The notes beneath the pieces were generated by a model. The model saw only the letters and a list, made by a program, of their open reading frames with translations, was not told the DNA's origin and made no database searches. Made by a program: the position numbers and the translations under genes. This document shows positions 7,507-16,150 of a stretch of 55,593 nt of DNA, piece by piece; positions within the stretch are counted from its first letter, which is position 1, and each line of letters begins with the position of its first letter. Where the stretch lies: positions 1 to 55,593 of the forward strand of contig ONAG01000012.1 of NCBI GenBank assembly GCA_900315745.1. The letters are read 5' to 3'. This DNA is from an uncultured Prevotellaceae bacterium (GTDB lineage: Bacteria; Bacteroidota; Bacteroidia; Bacteroidales; Bacteroidaceae).

Positions 7507-9189
7507 ATGAAACGACTTAACTCAAAAACCATCTGTCGTGTTGTCGCATTCTTGGCGTTAACATTCCATAGTCATGCTTTGTTCGCAGGCTTCATGACGA
7601 TGGATACTACAAGGCAAGACCTGCCCATGATAGCAATTACTACCAATACAGCCCTCAATGCAAGGGAGAAAGTGGAAGCCCACATGAAGACCGTGGGCTA
7701 TGATGGTAGCATTGGAATAAAATTGCGAGGTAATAGTTCGCTTGGAAACAATCAGAAGAAATATACTATAGAGACTCTTGAAGCAGACGGCAAGGAGAAG
7801 GATGTAAGTCTGTTGGGACTGCCAGCCCACAGCAAGTGGGTGTTGCTTGCACCCTACAACGACATTTCCATGATTCGAGACCCCTTGGCTTTCCAAATCT
7901 GGCGTGACATGGGGCATTGGGGACCACGGACAGTAATGTGTGAACTGACGATGGATGGTGATTATCGAGGCATTTACGTTCTTTCTGAAGCCATCAAACG
8001 AGGTGCAGACCGTGTGAACATCAGCAAGTTGAAGAAAAGTGACATCAATGGTCGCGAACTGACAGGAGGTTATCTGTTGCGCATCGACACCTTCGACGAG
8101 GATGATGCCACCTTCACTTCCAAAGTGCCGGGCATAGGTGAAGGCACCATGACAAGCGAGGTAATCTGGTCGTGCATCTATCCTAAGAAGAAAAACTTGC
8201 AGCCCGAGCAATTTGCATATATACAGAGTTATATAGACACCATGGAGGCTGTGATACAGTCAGACTACTTCACCGACCCAGAGAAGGGATATGCGCACTA
8301 TATCGATGTGGCATCTTTCGTTGACTATTTCATTCACACGGAATTGAGTCTCAATGCCGATGCATACAGGCGTAGCGCGTATTTCTACAAGGAGAAGCAA
8401 AAAGCCGACGGCACAGGGGGCAAACTGTTTGCTGGTCCGGTATGGGATTATAACCTCGCCTATGGCAACTGCAATTTCGCCAATGCAAACAATTTGGAAG
8501 CATGGTGCTATGAGGGTAGCAGCAACAATCCCACGCCGGCGTTATGGCAGCGGTTGCTGCAGGACCCTGCTTTCCGTCTTGCCGTGAAGCAACGTTACCT
8601 GCAACTTCGCAAAGGAGCGCTCAGCATAGATTCTTTGCATGCCTATATCGACAGTCTGGCTCTGTTGTTGTCGAAGGTCAAAGACCATCATTTCCAGACC
8701 TTTCCTGAGTTGCTTGTCAGCGAGGAACGCAAACAGCAACTTGCTCAGCAACAGAAGCAGATGGAACAGATGTTCAAGCAGTTTAAGCAAATGCGTAAAG
8801 ACAATCCGCAAGGAGGCTTCCCAATGGGTGCGCCACCAATGGGCGGCTTCCCAATGGGCGTGCCTCCGATGGGCGGTGATTCCCTGGTGGGTGTTCCTCC
8901 GATGGGCGGCTTCCCGATGGGCGGACAGCCGATGGGAGAAGGCTTCCCGATGGGTGGTGGCCAGTTCCAGTTCGACACTATTGGCATGTTCGCTGCCTAC
9001 CGTGTAAGCTGTTACGAAGAGGAAATATCGATAATAAAACAATGGCTTGTTGACCGCCTTGCCTTTCTCGACCGCAACATCGACCGTTTCGACAGTGACT
9101 GGCAGCCACGCATACAACCACTCGTTGAGAAAAAGATGAAGTTCCCTGGAGGCGCATTCCCTTTCCCGGGTGGTGCGTTCCCCTTTTAG
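7507..9189 (+). CDS. secreted CotH-like kinase family protein with Pro-Met-Gly repeats
   Basis: The 560-residue protein starts with a signal peptide (about residues 1-27). CotH kinase-fold motifs follow in order: KLRGNSSLGNNQKKYTIE near 72-89, WVLLAPYNDISMIRDP near 111-126, GIYVLSEAIKRG near 155-166 and GPVWDYNLAYGN near 310-321, whose Asp is the likely metal-binding residue of this family. CotH proteins are atypical secreted protein kinases. A Gln/Lys-rich coil (about 405-432) precedes a low-complexity block at 437-486, where GGFPMG and APPMGG type units repeat, and the protein ends FPGGAFPF in two copies. CotH genes often sit with VTC and DUF4956 genes; here those are about 30 kb away. Confidence 0.85.
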   Translation: MKRLNSKTICRVVAFLALTFHSHALFAGFMTMDTTRQDLPMIAITTNTALNAREKVEAHMKTVGYDGSIGIKLRGNSSLGNNQKKYTIETLEADGKEKDVSLLGLPAHSKWVLLAPYNDISMIRDPLAFQIWRDMGHWGPRTVMCELTMDGDYRGIYVLSEAIKRGADRVNISKLKKSDINGRELTGGYLLRIDTFDEDDATFTSKVPGIGEGTMTSEVIWSCIYPKKKNLQPEQFAYIQSYIDTMEAVIQSDYFTDPEKGYAHYIDVASFVDYFIHTELSLNADAYRRSAYFYKEKQKADGTGGKLFAGPVWDYNLAYGNCNFANANNLEAWCYEGSSNNPTPALWQRLLQDPAFRLAVKQRYLQLRKGALSIDSLHAYIDSLALLLSKVKDHHFQTFPELLVSEERKQQLAQQQKQMEQMFKQFKQMRKDNPQGGFPMGAPPMGGFPMGVPPMGGDSLVGVPPMGGFPMGGQPMGEGFPMGGGQFQFDTIGMFAAYRVSCYEEEISIIKQWLVDRLAFLDRNIDRFDSDWQPRIQPLVEKKMKFPGGAFPFPGGAFPF

Positions 9190-9346
9190 TAGTCCGGAGT
9201 CGGTTGAGGCGTTGTAACTCACAATATATCAACGCAAAAATTAGGTTTGGCAAACAAGTCCTTTGTGAGTAAGGTACAGTATAGACCACTAAAATAATAC
9301 GAAACAAAAGAGAACATTTATTATAAAACAATAATCAATTTAGGAA

Positions 9347-11722
9347 ATGAGAAAATTTGTGACAATGATGTTGATGGCTGCCATGACCACAGCTGTCAAT
9401 GCACAAGACAAATTGTATGCCGACGAGTTCCCTCTTGGCGACGTGACACTCACTGGCGGAGTGCTGAAGAAAGCACGCGACCTGAACATCACTACACTTC
9501 TGAAATACGACTGCGACCGCCTGCTTGCACCTTACCGCAAGGAAGCAGGACTGGAACCTAAGGCAAAGGCATATCCCAACTGGGACGGGCTTGACGGACA
9601 TGTGGGAGGGCATTATCTCACAGCCATGGCTATCAATGCCGCCACTGGCAACGATGAATGTCGCAAGAGGATGGAGTACATGATTGGTGAATTGCAAGTC
9701 TGTGCCGACGCCAATGTGAAGAACCACCCAGAATGGGGACGAGGATATGTTGGTGGAATGCCAAATAGCGACCGCTTGTGGAGCACATTCAAAAAAGGTG
9801 AATTCGGCGTGTATTTCGGTTCGTGGGCTCCATTCTACAACCTGCACAAAATGTTCGCTGGTTTGCGCGATGCTTACGTCTATTGTGACAACCAACAGGC
9901 AAAGCAACTGTTCTTAGGCTTTTGCGACTGGGCTATCAACCTGACAGCCGGACTGACAGACCAGCAGATGGAGCAAATGCTCGGCAATGAGCATGGAGGC
10001 ATGAACGAGGTTCTGGCAGATGCTTACGCCATTACCCATGAAAAGAAATACCTTGACTGCGCAAAGCGTTTCTCGCATAGGAGACTGCTGACACCAATGT
10101 CACAACGCATCGACTGTCTCGACAACATGCATGCCAACACACAGGTGCCAAAGGTTGTCGGATTCGAGAGGATAGCAGAATTGAGCGGCGACGAGGCATA
10201 CCATAATGCCAGCAAATTCTTCTGGGATATAGTGACAGGTGAGCGCACTCTCGCCTTCGGTGGCGACAGCCGCAGGGAACACTTTCCAAGTCGCGAGGCG
10301 TGCACCGACTTCATCAACGACATTGATGGTCCGGAGTCTTGCAATACGAACAACATGTTGAAACTGACGGAAGACCTGCACCGCCATAATCCCGATGCGC
10401 GGTATGCCGACTTCTACGAACTTGCCACATTCAACCATATTCTATCCACACAACATCCAGAACATGGTGGTTACGTTTACTTCACCCCCGCACGTCCACG
10501 CCACTATCGCAACTACTCCGCACCCAATGAAGCCATGTGGTGCTGTGTGGGAACAGGCATGGAGAACCATGGCAAATACGGACAGTTCATTTATACCCAT
10601 AAGGGCAACGCTCTGTATGTGAACCTCTATGCGGCATCGGAATTGAACTGGCGTGCCCGTGGCGTGCAGATAAGGCAGGAGACCGACTTCCCTTACAGTG
10701 AAACCAGCAAGATAACGATTGCTGCGGGAAAAGGCAACTTCACCTTGCTTGTTCGTTACCCCGAATGGGTTAAACAAGGAGAATTTGTTGTGACGGTGAA
10801 TGGTCGCCCCACAGACATATACACGGGTCCAGGCAGTTATGTTGCCATCGACCGCAAATGGAAAAAAGGAGATGTCGTAGAGGTGAAATTCCCCATGCAC
10901 AACAGCATCAAATACCTGCCCAACGTACCCCAATATGTGGCTATCATGCACGGACCGATACTCTTGGGCATGAAGACTGGTACCGAGGATATGGCACACC
11001 TCATAGCCGATGACAGCCGCTTCGGACAATATGCCAGTGGAAAGAAACTGCCCATCAACGAGGCTCCCATACTTATAAATGACAATTTGGAGGATATAGC
11101 CAACCAATTGTCGCCCATTCCCGGCAAACCGCTACACTTCACCCTCTCTACCCGCATGGTGAATGAGATAAAGGGTGAATTGCAGCCATTCTTCGAAATC
11201 CATGACTCTCGCTACATGATGTACTGGTTGGCTCTGTCAGAACAAAGTTACAAGACTTATCTTGAGCAACTGGCAAAGGCTGAGGAGGAGAGACAGGCAC
11301 TTGAGGCACGCACCATCGACAAGGTGCAACCTGGTGAGCAACAACCTGAGACAGACCATAAGATGGAAACCGACAGGTCGTTCACAGGCAACACCAACGA
11401 CGTGTTCTGGCGTGACGCCCGCGATGGTCATTACTTCAGCTACCTGATGCAGACAAAAGGACTCAAAGACCTCAGCTTGCGCCTGAAATATTGGGGTGTG
11501 GGTGAATGGAAGTCACACGAGTTCGACATCTTTGTGGATGATGTCTTGGTGAAGTCTGTGAACAACACCGGCAAGTACCGCATTTCTGAATTCAAATACG
11601 AAATCTACGAAATCCCTTCTGAACTTCTGGAAGGCAAAGCGCAGGTTCGTGTGAAGTTCGTGGCAAAGCCTGGCAGGCAAATCGGTGAAATTTATGGAGT
11701 AAGACTCATCAAAAACCAATAA
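9347..11722 (+). CDS. GH127 beta-L-arabinofuranosidase
   Basis: The 791-residue protein has a signal peptide ending VNA-Q and then the GH127 (DUF1680) alpha/alpha barrel. The family's zinc-thiolate site is visible: Glu330-Ser-Cys332 and the pair Cys399-Cys400 in MWCCVGTGMENHGKYG, the first of the pair corresponding to the nucleophilic cysteine of HypBA1-type enzymes. A C-terminal beta domain (about 665-791) resembles the DUF6805 appendage common in Bacteroidetes members. It removes beta-L-arabinofuranose from plant or hydroxyproline-linked glycans, presumably in the periplasm. The GH43 arabinanase at 43535 would act on related polymers, although no SusC/D pair flanks either. Confidence 0.92.
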   Translation: MRKFVTMMLMAAMTTAVNAQDKLYADEFPLGDVTLTGGVLKKARDLNITTLLKYDCDRLLAPYRKEAGLEPKAKAYPNWDGLDGHVGGHYLTAMAINAATGNDECRKRMEYMIGELQVCADANVKNHPEWGRGYVGGMPNSDRLWSTFKKGEFGVYFGSWAPFYNLHKMFAGLRDAYVYCDNQQAKQLFLGFCDWAINLTAGLTDQQMEQMLGNEHGGMNEVLADAYAITHEKKYLDCAKRFSHRRLLTPMSQRIDCLDNMHANTQVPKVVGFERIAELSGDEAYHNASKFFWDIVTGERTLAFGGDSRREHFPSREACTDFINDIDGPESCNTNNMLKLTEDLHRHNPDARYADFYELATFNHILSTQHPEHGGYVYFTPARPRHYRNYSAPNEAMWCCVGTGMENHGKYGQFIYTHKGNALYVNLYAASELNWRARGVQIRQETDFPYSETSKITIAAGKGNFTLLVRYPEWVKQGEFVVTVNGRPTDIYTGPGSYVAIDRKWKKGDVVEVKFPMHNSIKYLPNVPQYVAIMHGPILLGMKTGTEDMAHLIADDSRFGQYASGKKLPINEAPILINDNLEDIANQLSPIPGKPLHFTLSTRMVNEIKGELQPFFEIHDSRYMMYWLALSEQSYKTYLEQLAKAEEERQALEARTIDKVQPGEQQPETDHKMETDRSFTGNTNDVFWRDARDGHYFSYLMQTKGLKDLSLRLKYWGVGEWKSHEFDIFVDDVLVKSVNNTGKYRISEFKYEIYEIPSELLEGKAQVRVKFVAKPGRQIGEIYGVRLIKNQ

Positions 11723-11735
11723 GAAGCAGGCAGCG

Positions 11736-11778
11736 TTCTGACAAGGAGTTCGCATTCTGTTGAACTCCTTGTTCAGAA
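11736..11778 (+). terminator. long hairpin after the GH127 gene
   Basis: TTCTGA-CAAGGAGTTC pairs with GAACTCCTTG-T-TCAGAA: a 16-bp stem with one bulged T and a 10-base loop. No U tract follows, so termination is likely but not certain. Confidence 0.6.
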
Positions 11779-11847
11779 AGGAAGAGTTGAGAGGATTCTT
11801 TCGATTTTTTCGAAATTGTGAATTTTCGTCAATTCTGACATGCTTTT

Positions 11848-11879
11848 TTTGGCTTTCACTGAAATAATAGCTAACTTTG
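11848..11879 (+). promoter_or_regulatory. glyS promoter
   Basis: TTTG (11848-11851), a 20-bp spacer and TAACTTTG (11872-11879) form a full Bacteroidetes consensus promoter. It lies 39 bp before the glyS start. Confidence 0.78.
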
Positions 11880-11918
11880 CCGCTGAATTGGAGGAAAGTA
11901 TAATCCAACATAATCAAT

Positions 11919-13460
11919 ATGGCACAAGAAGATGTATTCAAGAAGATTGTGAGCCATTGCAAGGAATATGGCTTCGTCTTTCCAAGTAGCGACATTTACG
12001 ACGGACTCGCCGCTGTCTATGACTATGGACAGAATGGTGTGGAGTTGAAAAACAACATAAAGGAGTATTGGTGGAAGAGCATGGTGCTGCTTCACGAGAA
12101 TATCGTGGGCATTGACTCTGCCATTTTCATGCATCCTACCATCTGGAAGGCTTCAGGTCACGTGGACGCCTTCAACGACCCGCTTATCGACAACCGCGAC
12201 TCCAAAAAGCGCTATCGTGCTGATGTGCTCATCGAGGACCAGATGGCGAAATATGATGAGAAGATTCAGAAAGAGATAGACAAGGCAAAGAAACGCTTCG
12301 GTGATGCTTTCGACGAGGAGAAATTCCGTGAGACAAATCCTCGCGTGCTTGAGAATGTTCGCAAGCGCGATGAGTTGCATGCAAGATTCCAAGCTGCCAT
12401 GCAGGCTCCCGACCTTGATGAACTGAAGCAAATAATCCTTGACGAGGGCATCGTGGACCCCATCAGCGGAACAAAGAACTGGACCGACGTGCGTCAGTTC
12501 AACCTCATGTTCTCCACCGAGATGGGTTCGGTATCAGACGCAGCAAACAAGATTTATCTCAGACCAGAGACAGCACAAGGCATCTTTGTCAATTACCTCA
12601 ATGTGCAGAAGACCGGTAGGATGAAGATCCCATTCGGCATAGCTCAGATAGGTAAGGCTTTCCGCAACGAGATAGTGGCAAGGCAGTTCATCTTCCGAAT
12701 GAGGGAGTTTGAGCAGATGGAAATGCAGTTCTTCGTAAAGCCAGGAACAGAATTGGAGTGGTTTGAGAAATGGAAGCAGACACGTATGGCTTGGCATCAG
12801 GCTCTTGGCTTCGGTGCAGAGAACTATCGTTTCCACGACCACGACAAGTTGGCACACTATGCCAATGCCGCTACAGACGTGGAGTTCCACATGCCGTTCG
12901 GATTCAAGGAGGTGGAAGGCATCCACAGCCGCACCAACTTCGACCTGTCGCAGCATGAGAAGTATAGCGGAAGGTCCATCAAGTATTTCGACCCACAAAG
13001 CAACGAGAGCTATACTCCGTATGTCATCGAGACTTCCATCGGTGTTGACCGCATGTTCCTCTCTGTGATGTGCCACTCGTTTGAAGAGGAGAAGCTTGAC
13101 AATGGTGAGACACGCGTGGTGCTCAAGTTGCCTGCCGCTCTCGCTCCTGTAAAATTGGCTGTTCTTCCTCTTGTAAAGAAAGACGGACTGCCAGAGAAGG
13201 CTCGTGAGATCATAGACAACCTGAAGTTCCACTTCAACTGCCAATACGACGAGAAGGACACCATTGGAAAGCGCTATCGCCGTCAGGATGCCATCGGCAC
13301 ACCATATTGCGTCACTGTGGACTATGACACCCTCACCGACAATACTGTCACATTGCGCTTCCGTGACACCATGGAGCAGGAGCGTGTGAGCATCGACCAA
13401 CTTAATGGCATTATAGAGGACAAGGTGAGCATCGCAAGCCTCCTCAAGAAATTGCAATAA
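11919..13460 (+). CDS. glyS: glycine--tRNA ligase
   Basis: The 513-residue protein is the alpha2-type class II glycyl-tRNA synthetase, which charges tRNA-Gly in the cytoplasm. Its N-terminus (MAQEDVFKKIVSHCKEYGF, then GLAAVYDYGQNGVELKNNI) and RPETAQGIFVNY are characteristic. Class II motif 2 is seen as FRNEI and motif 3 as VIETSIGVDRMFL, followed by the anticodon-binding domain (LPAALAPVKLAVLPL onwards). Length is normal. The stop codon shares one base with the ATG of the FKBP gene (TAATG), so the two are translationally coupled. Confidence 0.97.
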   Translation: MAQEDVFKKIVSHCKEYGFVFPSSDIYDGLAAVYDYGQNGVELKNNIKEYWWKSMVLLHENIVGIDSAIFMHPTIWKASGHVDAFNDPLIDNRDSKKRYRADVLIEDQMAKYDEKIQKEIDKAKKRFGDAFDEEKFRETNPRVLENVRKRDELHARFQAAMQAPDLDELKQIILDEGIVDPISGTKNWTDVRQFNLMFSTEMGSVSDAANKIYLRPETAQGIFVNYLNVQKTGRMKIPFGIAQIGKAFRNEIVARQFIFRMREFEQMEMQFFVKPGTELEWFEKWKQTRMAWHQALGFGAENYRFHDHDKLAHYANAATDVEFHMPFGFKEVEGIHSRTNFDLSQHEKYSGRSIKYFDPQSNESYTPYVIETSIGVDRMFLSVMCHSFEEEKLDNGETRVVLKLPAALAPVKLAVLPLVKKDGLPEKAREIIDNLKFHFNCQYDEKDTIGKRYRRQDAIGTPYCVTVDYDTLTDNTVTLRFRDTMEQERVSIDQLNGIIEDKVSIASLLKKLQ

Positions 13461-14131
13461 TGAAACAGCTATCTAATATATGGTTTGTCGTGGCCATGTT
13501 GGCTGCCATGTTCTGCTTGTCATCGTGTAGCGAAACAGATGACGATGTTGAAGAATATGCTGATTGGCAGAAGAAGAACGAGACTTTCTTCTTGGCAAAA
13601 TACAATGCTGCCAAGCAAGCTATTGCCATGGGCGACAAATCATGGAAATTGTTGAAGAATTATGCCAGGGATACCTCCTCTGAGGGCGTTCCCACCGACT
13701 ATATCGTTGTGAAGGTGATAAGGGAAGGCGCAGGCAGTGGTTGTCCGCTCTTCACCGACACTGTGAGGGTGCATTACCGCGGTCAACTGATAGCTTCCAC
13801 CACACATGTGGATAGCGAAGACAGGGAATTAGGACTGATATTTGGCAAGTCATGGAGCTCTGACATTTATGACGAATCAATATCCGTGCCTTCCAAGTTT
13901 GGGGTGAGCGGCGTGGTGGATGGTTTCTCCACAGCCTTGCAGCACATGCACATTGGTGACAGGTGGAAAGTATATATCCCTCATGAATTGGGCTATGGCT
14001 CTCAGGAAAAAAACTCCATTCCTCCATATAGTGTGCTGGTCTATGACATGGCATTGGAGGCTTACTACCGTCCGGGAAAGAATGTGCCTAATTGGTCTTC
14101 GAATTTTTCAGCTCTCTGGGAAGAGAGATAA
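13460..14131 (+). CDS. FKBP-type peptidyl-prolyl isomerase lipoprotein
   Basis: The 223-residue protein begins with a lipoprotein signal peptide (lipobox LSSC near residues 21-24). The C-terminal half is an FKBP domain: VRVHYRGQL, VSGVVDGFSTALQHM, and the WKVYIPHELGYGSQ plus IPPYSVLVYDMALEAY strands. It should catalyse proline isomerisation during folding of envelope proteins. It overlaps the glyS stop by one base and relies on the same promoter; a hairpin terminator follows. The glyS-FKBP pairing recurs in Bacteroidales and seems to be transcriptional linkage only. Confidence 0.9.
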   Translation: MKQLSNIWFVVAMLAAMFCLSSCSETDDDVEEYADWQKKNETFFLAKYNAAKQAIAMGDKSWKLLKNYARDTSSEGVPTDYIVVKVIREGAGSGCPLFTDTVRVHYRGQLIASTTHVDSEDRELGLIFGKSWSSDIYDESISVPSKFGVSGVVDGFSTALQHMHIGDRWKVYIPHELGYGSQEKNSIPPYSVLVYDMALEAYYRPGKNVPNWSSNFSALWEER

Positions 14132-14160
14132 AAAGTTTATAATTAAGAATATGTGCGTCT

Positions 14161-14190
14161 CCCCAACGGCTATGGTCGTTGGGGATTTTT
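14161..14190 (+). terminator. terminator of the glyS-FKBP operon
   Basis: CCCCAACG (14161-14168) pairs perfectly with CGTTGGGG (14177-14184) around an 8-base loop, followed by ATTTTTC. Confidence 0.8.
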
Positions 14191-14210
14191 CATATTTGAG
14201 AAATGGGATT

Positions 14211-16106
14211 TCAGATGAATAGGTATGCTCCCTCTATGCGCACCTGTTCTTCCTGCATGAGGAATGACAGGGCGGCATCCAGTTGCTTTTGCGGCAGTTG
14301 CAGGGTATGCAACTCTGAGATGTGGTGGCGGCGGTGGTCTTCTAATAGTTGGATGATGCGTTCTTGGGCTTGCCTCATCAGGTTGGCTTGGGCGTCATCA
14401 TTCCGGTGCGCAAGGCATACGTCGCATTGTCCACAGTCATCAGACTCGGTCTCTCCGAAGTAGCGCAGCAGTTGGCGACTACGGCATACGGTGTTGTTGG
14501 TGGCATAGTCCAACATGCCGTTGATGCGTGTCTTGTAGCTCTCCAAGCGGTCTTCATATACTTCGCGGGTAATCATGAGCCGGAAGCCATCCTCCCGACG
14601 TTGTGTGTAATAGATGGCAGGAATCTTCCTGCGGGGGATGAAGTGAATGATGTGGCGTTTGCTCAACCCTTTCAACACCTGATAGACGGTGGATGAGTCG
14701 ATGCCGGCTTTCATCGCTATGGCACTCTCATCCACGAAATTGTAATCGGAGAACAAACCGCCATAAAGACGAAGCATGGCAGTGATCACTTTCTCCTCGT
14801 TTTCTGTGGTGTTCTCCAAAAAGTATAGTTGGTCGCGAGTTAGCATGAACCTTACTCTTGCGCTGTTGTCGGGGTCGGCATCATACTCCAAATAGCCGGC
14901 TCGTTGCAGTATTTTCAGTGCGGCATCCACCTGTATGGGGAAATGCTTGAACGCTCTGCAGAATTTCTCGATGTCGAACTCGTGCATGGTGTTTTCCCCG
15001 CTGCCTACTCCGATTTGGAAGAAGTCAGCTAAATGGTCGTAAATCTCGCGCACATATTGTTTCTCGGGGAAGGTGTCGGCGATGCGCTTGTTGAGTTTTC
15101 GTCGGTCAGAGGCATTGTATAGCAGTACTGCATACGACTTGCGTCCGTCGCGTCCGGCACGTCCTGCCTCTTGAAAATAAGCTTCTGGCGAGTCGGGGCA
15201 GTCGATGTGCACCACTATGCGCACATCAGGTTTGTCGATGCCCATGCCAAAGGCGTTGGTTGCCACCATCACGCGTATCTCGTCACGCTGCCATTGGTCT
15301 TGTCGAAGATCTTTCACGGCAGGCTCCAGTCCAGCATGATAAAAGGTTGACTTGATGCCGTTGGCATTGAGCCATTCCGATGTCTCTTTCGCTCTGCGTC
15401 TGCTTCTCACATATACGATGCCACAGCCTTGCACTGCTTTCAATATGTTGGCAAGGGAAGCCTGCTTGTCTGTTGCCTCGCGCACCACGTATGCGAGATT
15501 CTTGCGCTCGAAACTCATCTTATAGACGCGCTTTTCGGCAAAGCCAAGCCGTTCCTGGATGTCATCCACCACAACAGCGGTAGCTGTGGCGGTAAGAGCC
15601 AATATGGGCACGTCGGGCTTTATTGCACGTATCTCGGCAATTTTCAAGTAGGAGGGACGGAAATCATAGCCCCACTGGCTGATGCAGTGGGCTTCGTCAA
15701 CGGTGATGAAGCTAACTTTGATATGGTTGACCTTCACCAAGAAAAGCGGCGATGACAGGCGCTCTGGCGATACATAGAGGATTTTCACGCCTCCGAATAC
15801 GGCATTGTCGAGCGTGGTTACTATTTCCTGGTGCGACATGCCAGAATAGATGGCAGAAGCCAATATCCCTTTTTTTCGCAGGTGCGACACCTGGTCTTTC
15901 ATCAGTGCTATGAGTGGGGTGACCACTATGCACACGCCATCCTTCAACAATGCCGGCACTTGGAAGGTGATGCTCTTGCCTCCGCCGGTAGGCATGAGGC
16001 CCAAGGTGTCGTGACCATTGTCTATGCTCTCGATGATGTCGCGCTGTATGCCGCGAAAGTCATCATATCCCCAATATTGCTGGAGTATGGCTTGGTACTT
16101 GTCCAC
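14211..16106 (-). CDS. recQ: ATP-dependent DNA helicase RecQ
   Basis: The 631-residue superfamily 2 helicase unwinds DNA 3' to 5' in recombination and fork repair. Walker A is TGGGKS at 40-45 and the Walker B box is DEAH at 137-140, followed by the RecQ loop CISQWGYDFRPSY. Motif VI appears in QEAGRAGRDG. The zinc-binding RQC cysteines lie near 555-585 (CRSRQLL, then CGQCDVC). The protein ends soon after, with no clear HRDC domain, as in the shorter RecQ found beside longer ones in Bacteroidetes. It lies 44 bp downstream of recJ on the same strand, likely one repair operon. Confidence 0.95.
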   Translation of the reverse strand: MDKYQAILQQYWGYDDFRGIQRDIIESIDNGHDTLGLMPTGGGKSITFQVPALLKDGVCIVVTPLIALMKDQVSHLRKKGILASAIYSGMSHQEIVTTLDNAVFGGVKILYVSPERLSSPLFLVKVNHIKVSFITVDEAHCISQWGYDFRPSYLKIAEIRAIKPDVPILALTATATAVVVDDIQERLGFAEKRVYKMSFERKNLAYVVREATDKQASLANILKAVQGCGIVYVRSRRRAKETSEWLNANGIKSTFYHAGLEPAVKDLRQDQWQRDEIRVMVATNAFGMGIDKPDVRIVVHIDCPDSPEAYFQEAGRAGRDGRKSYAVLLYNASDRRKLNKRIADTFPEKQYVREIYDHLADFFQIGVGSGENTMHEFDIEKFCRAFKHFPIQVDAALKILQRAGYLEYDADPDNSARVRFMLTRDQLYFLENTTENEEKVITAMLRLYGGLFSDYNFVDESAIAMKAGIDSSTVYQVLKGLSKRHIIHFIPRRKIPAIYYTQRREDGFRLMITREVYEDRLESYKTRINGMLDYATNNTVCRSRQLLRYFGETESDDCGQCDVCLAHRNDDAQANLMRQAQERIIQLLEDHRRHHISELHTLQLPQKQLDAALSFLMQEEQVRIEGAYLFI

Positions 16107-16150
16107 TGCTATGGGGCAAAACGTTATTTGTGGGAATTATTGGATACCAC

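Noticed and set aside
14132-14160. Possible tRNA or small RNA after the FKBP gene
   Set aside because: The sequence folds only as an intrinsic terminator, with no cloverleaf.
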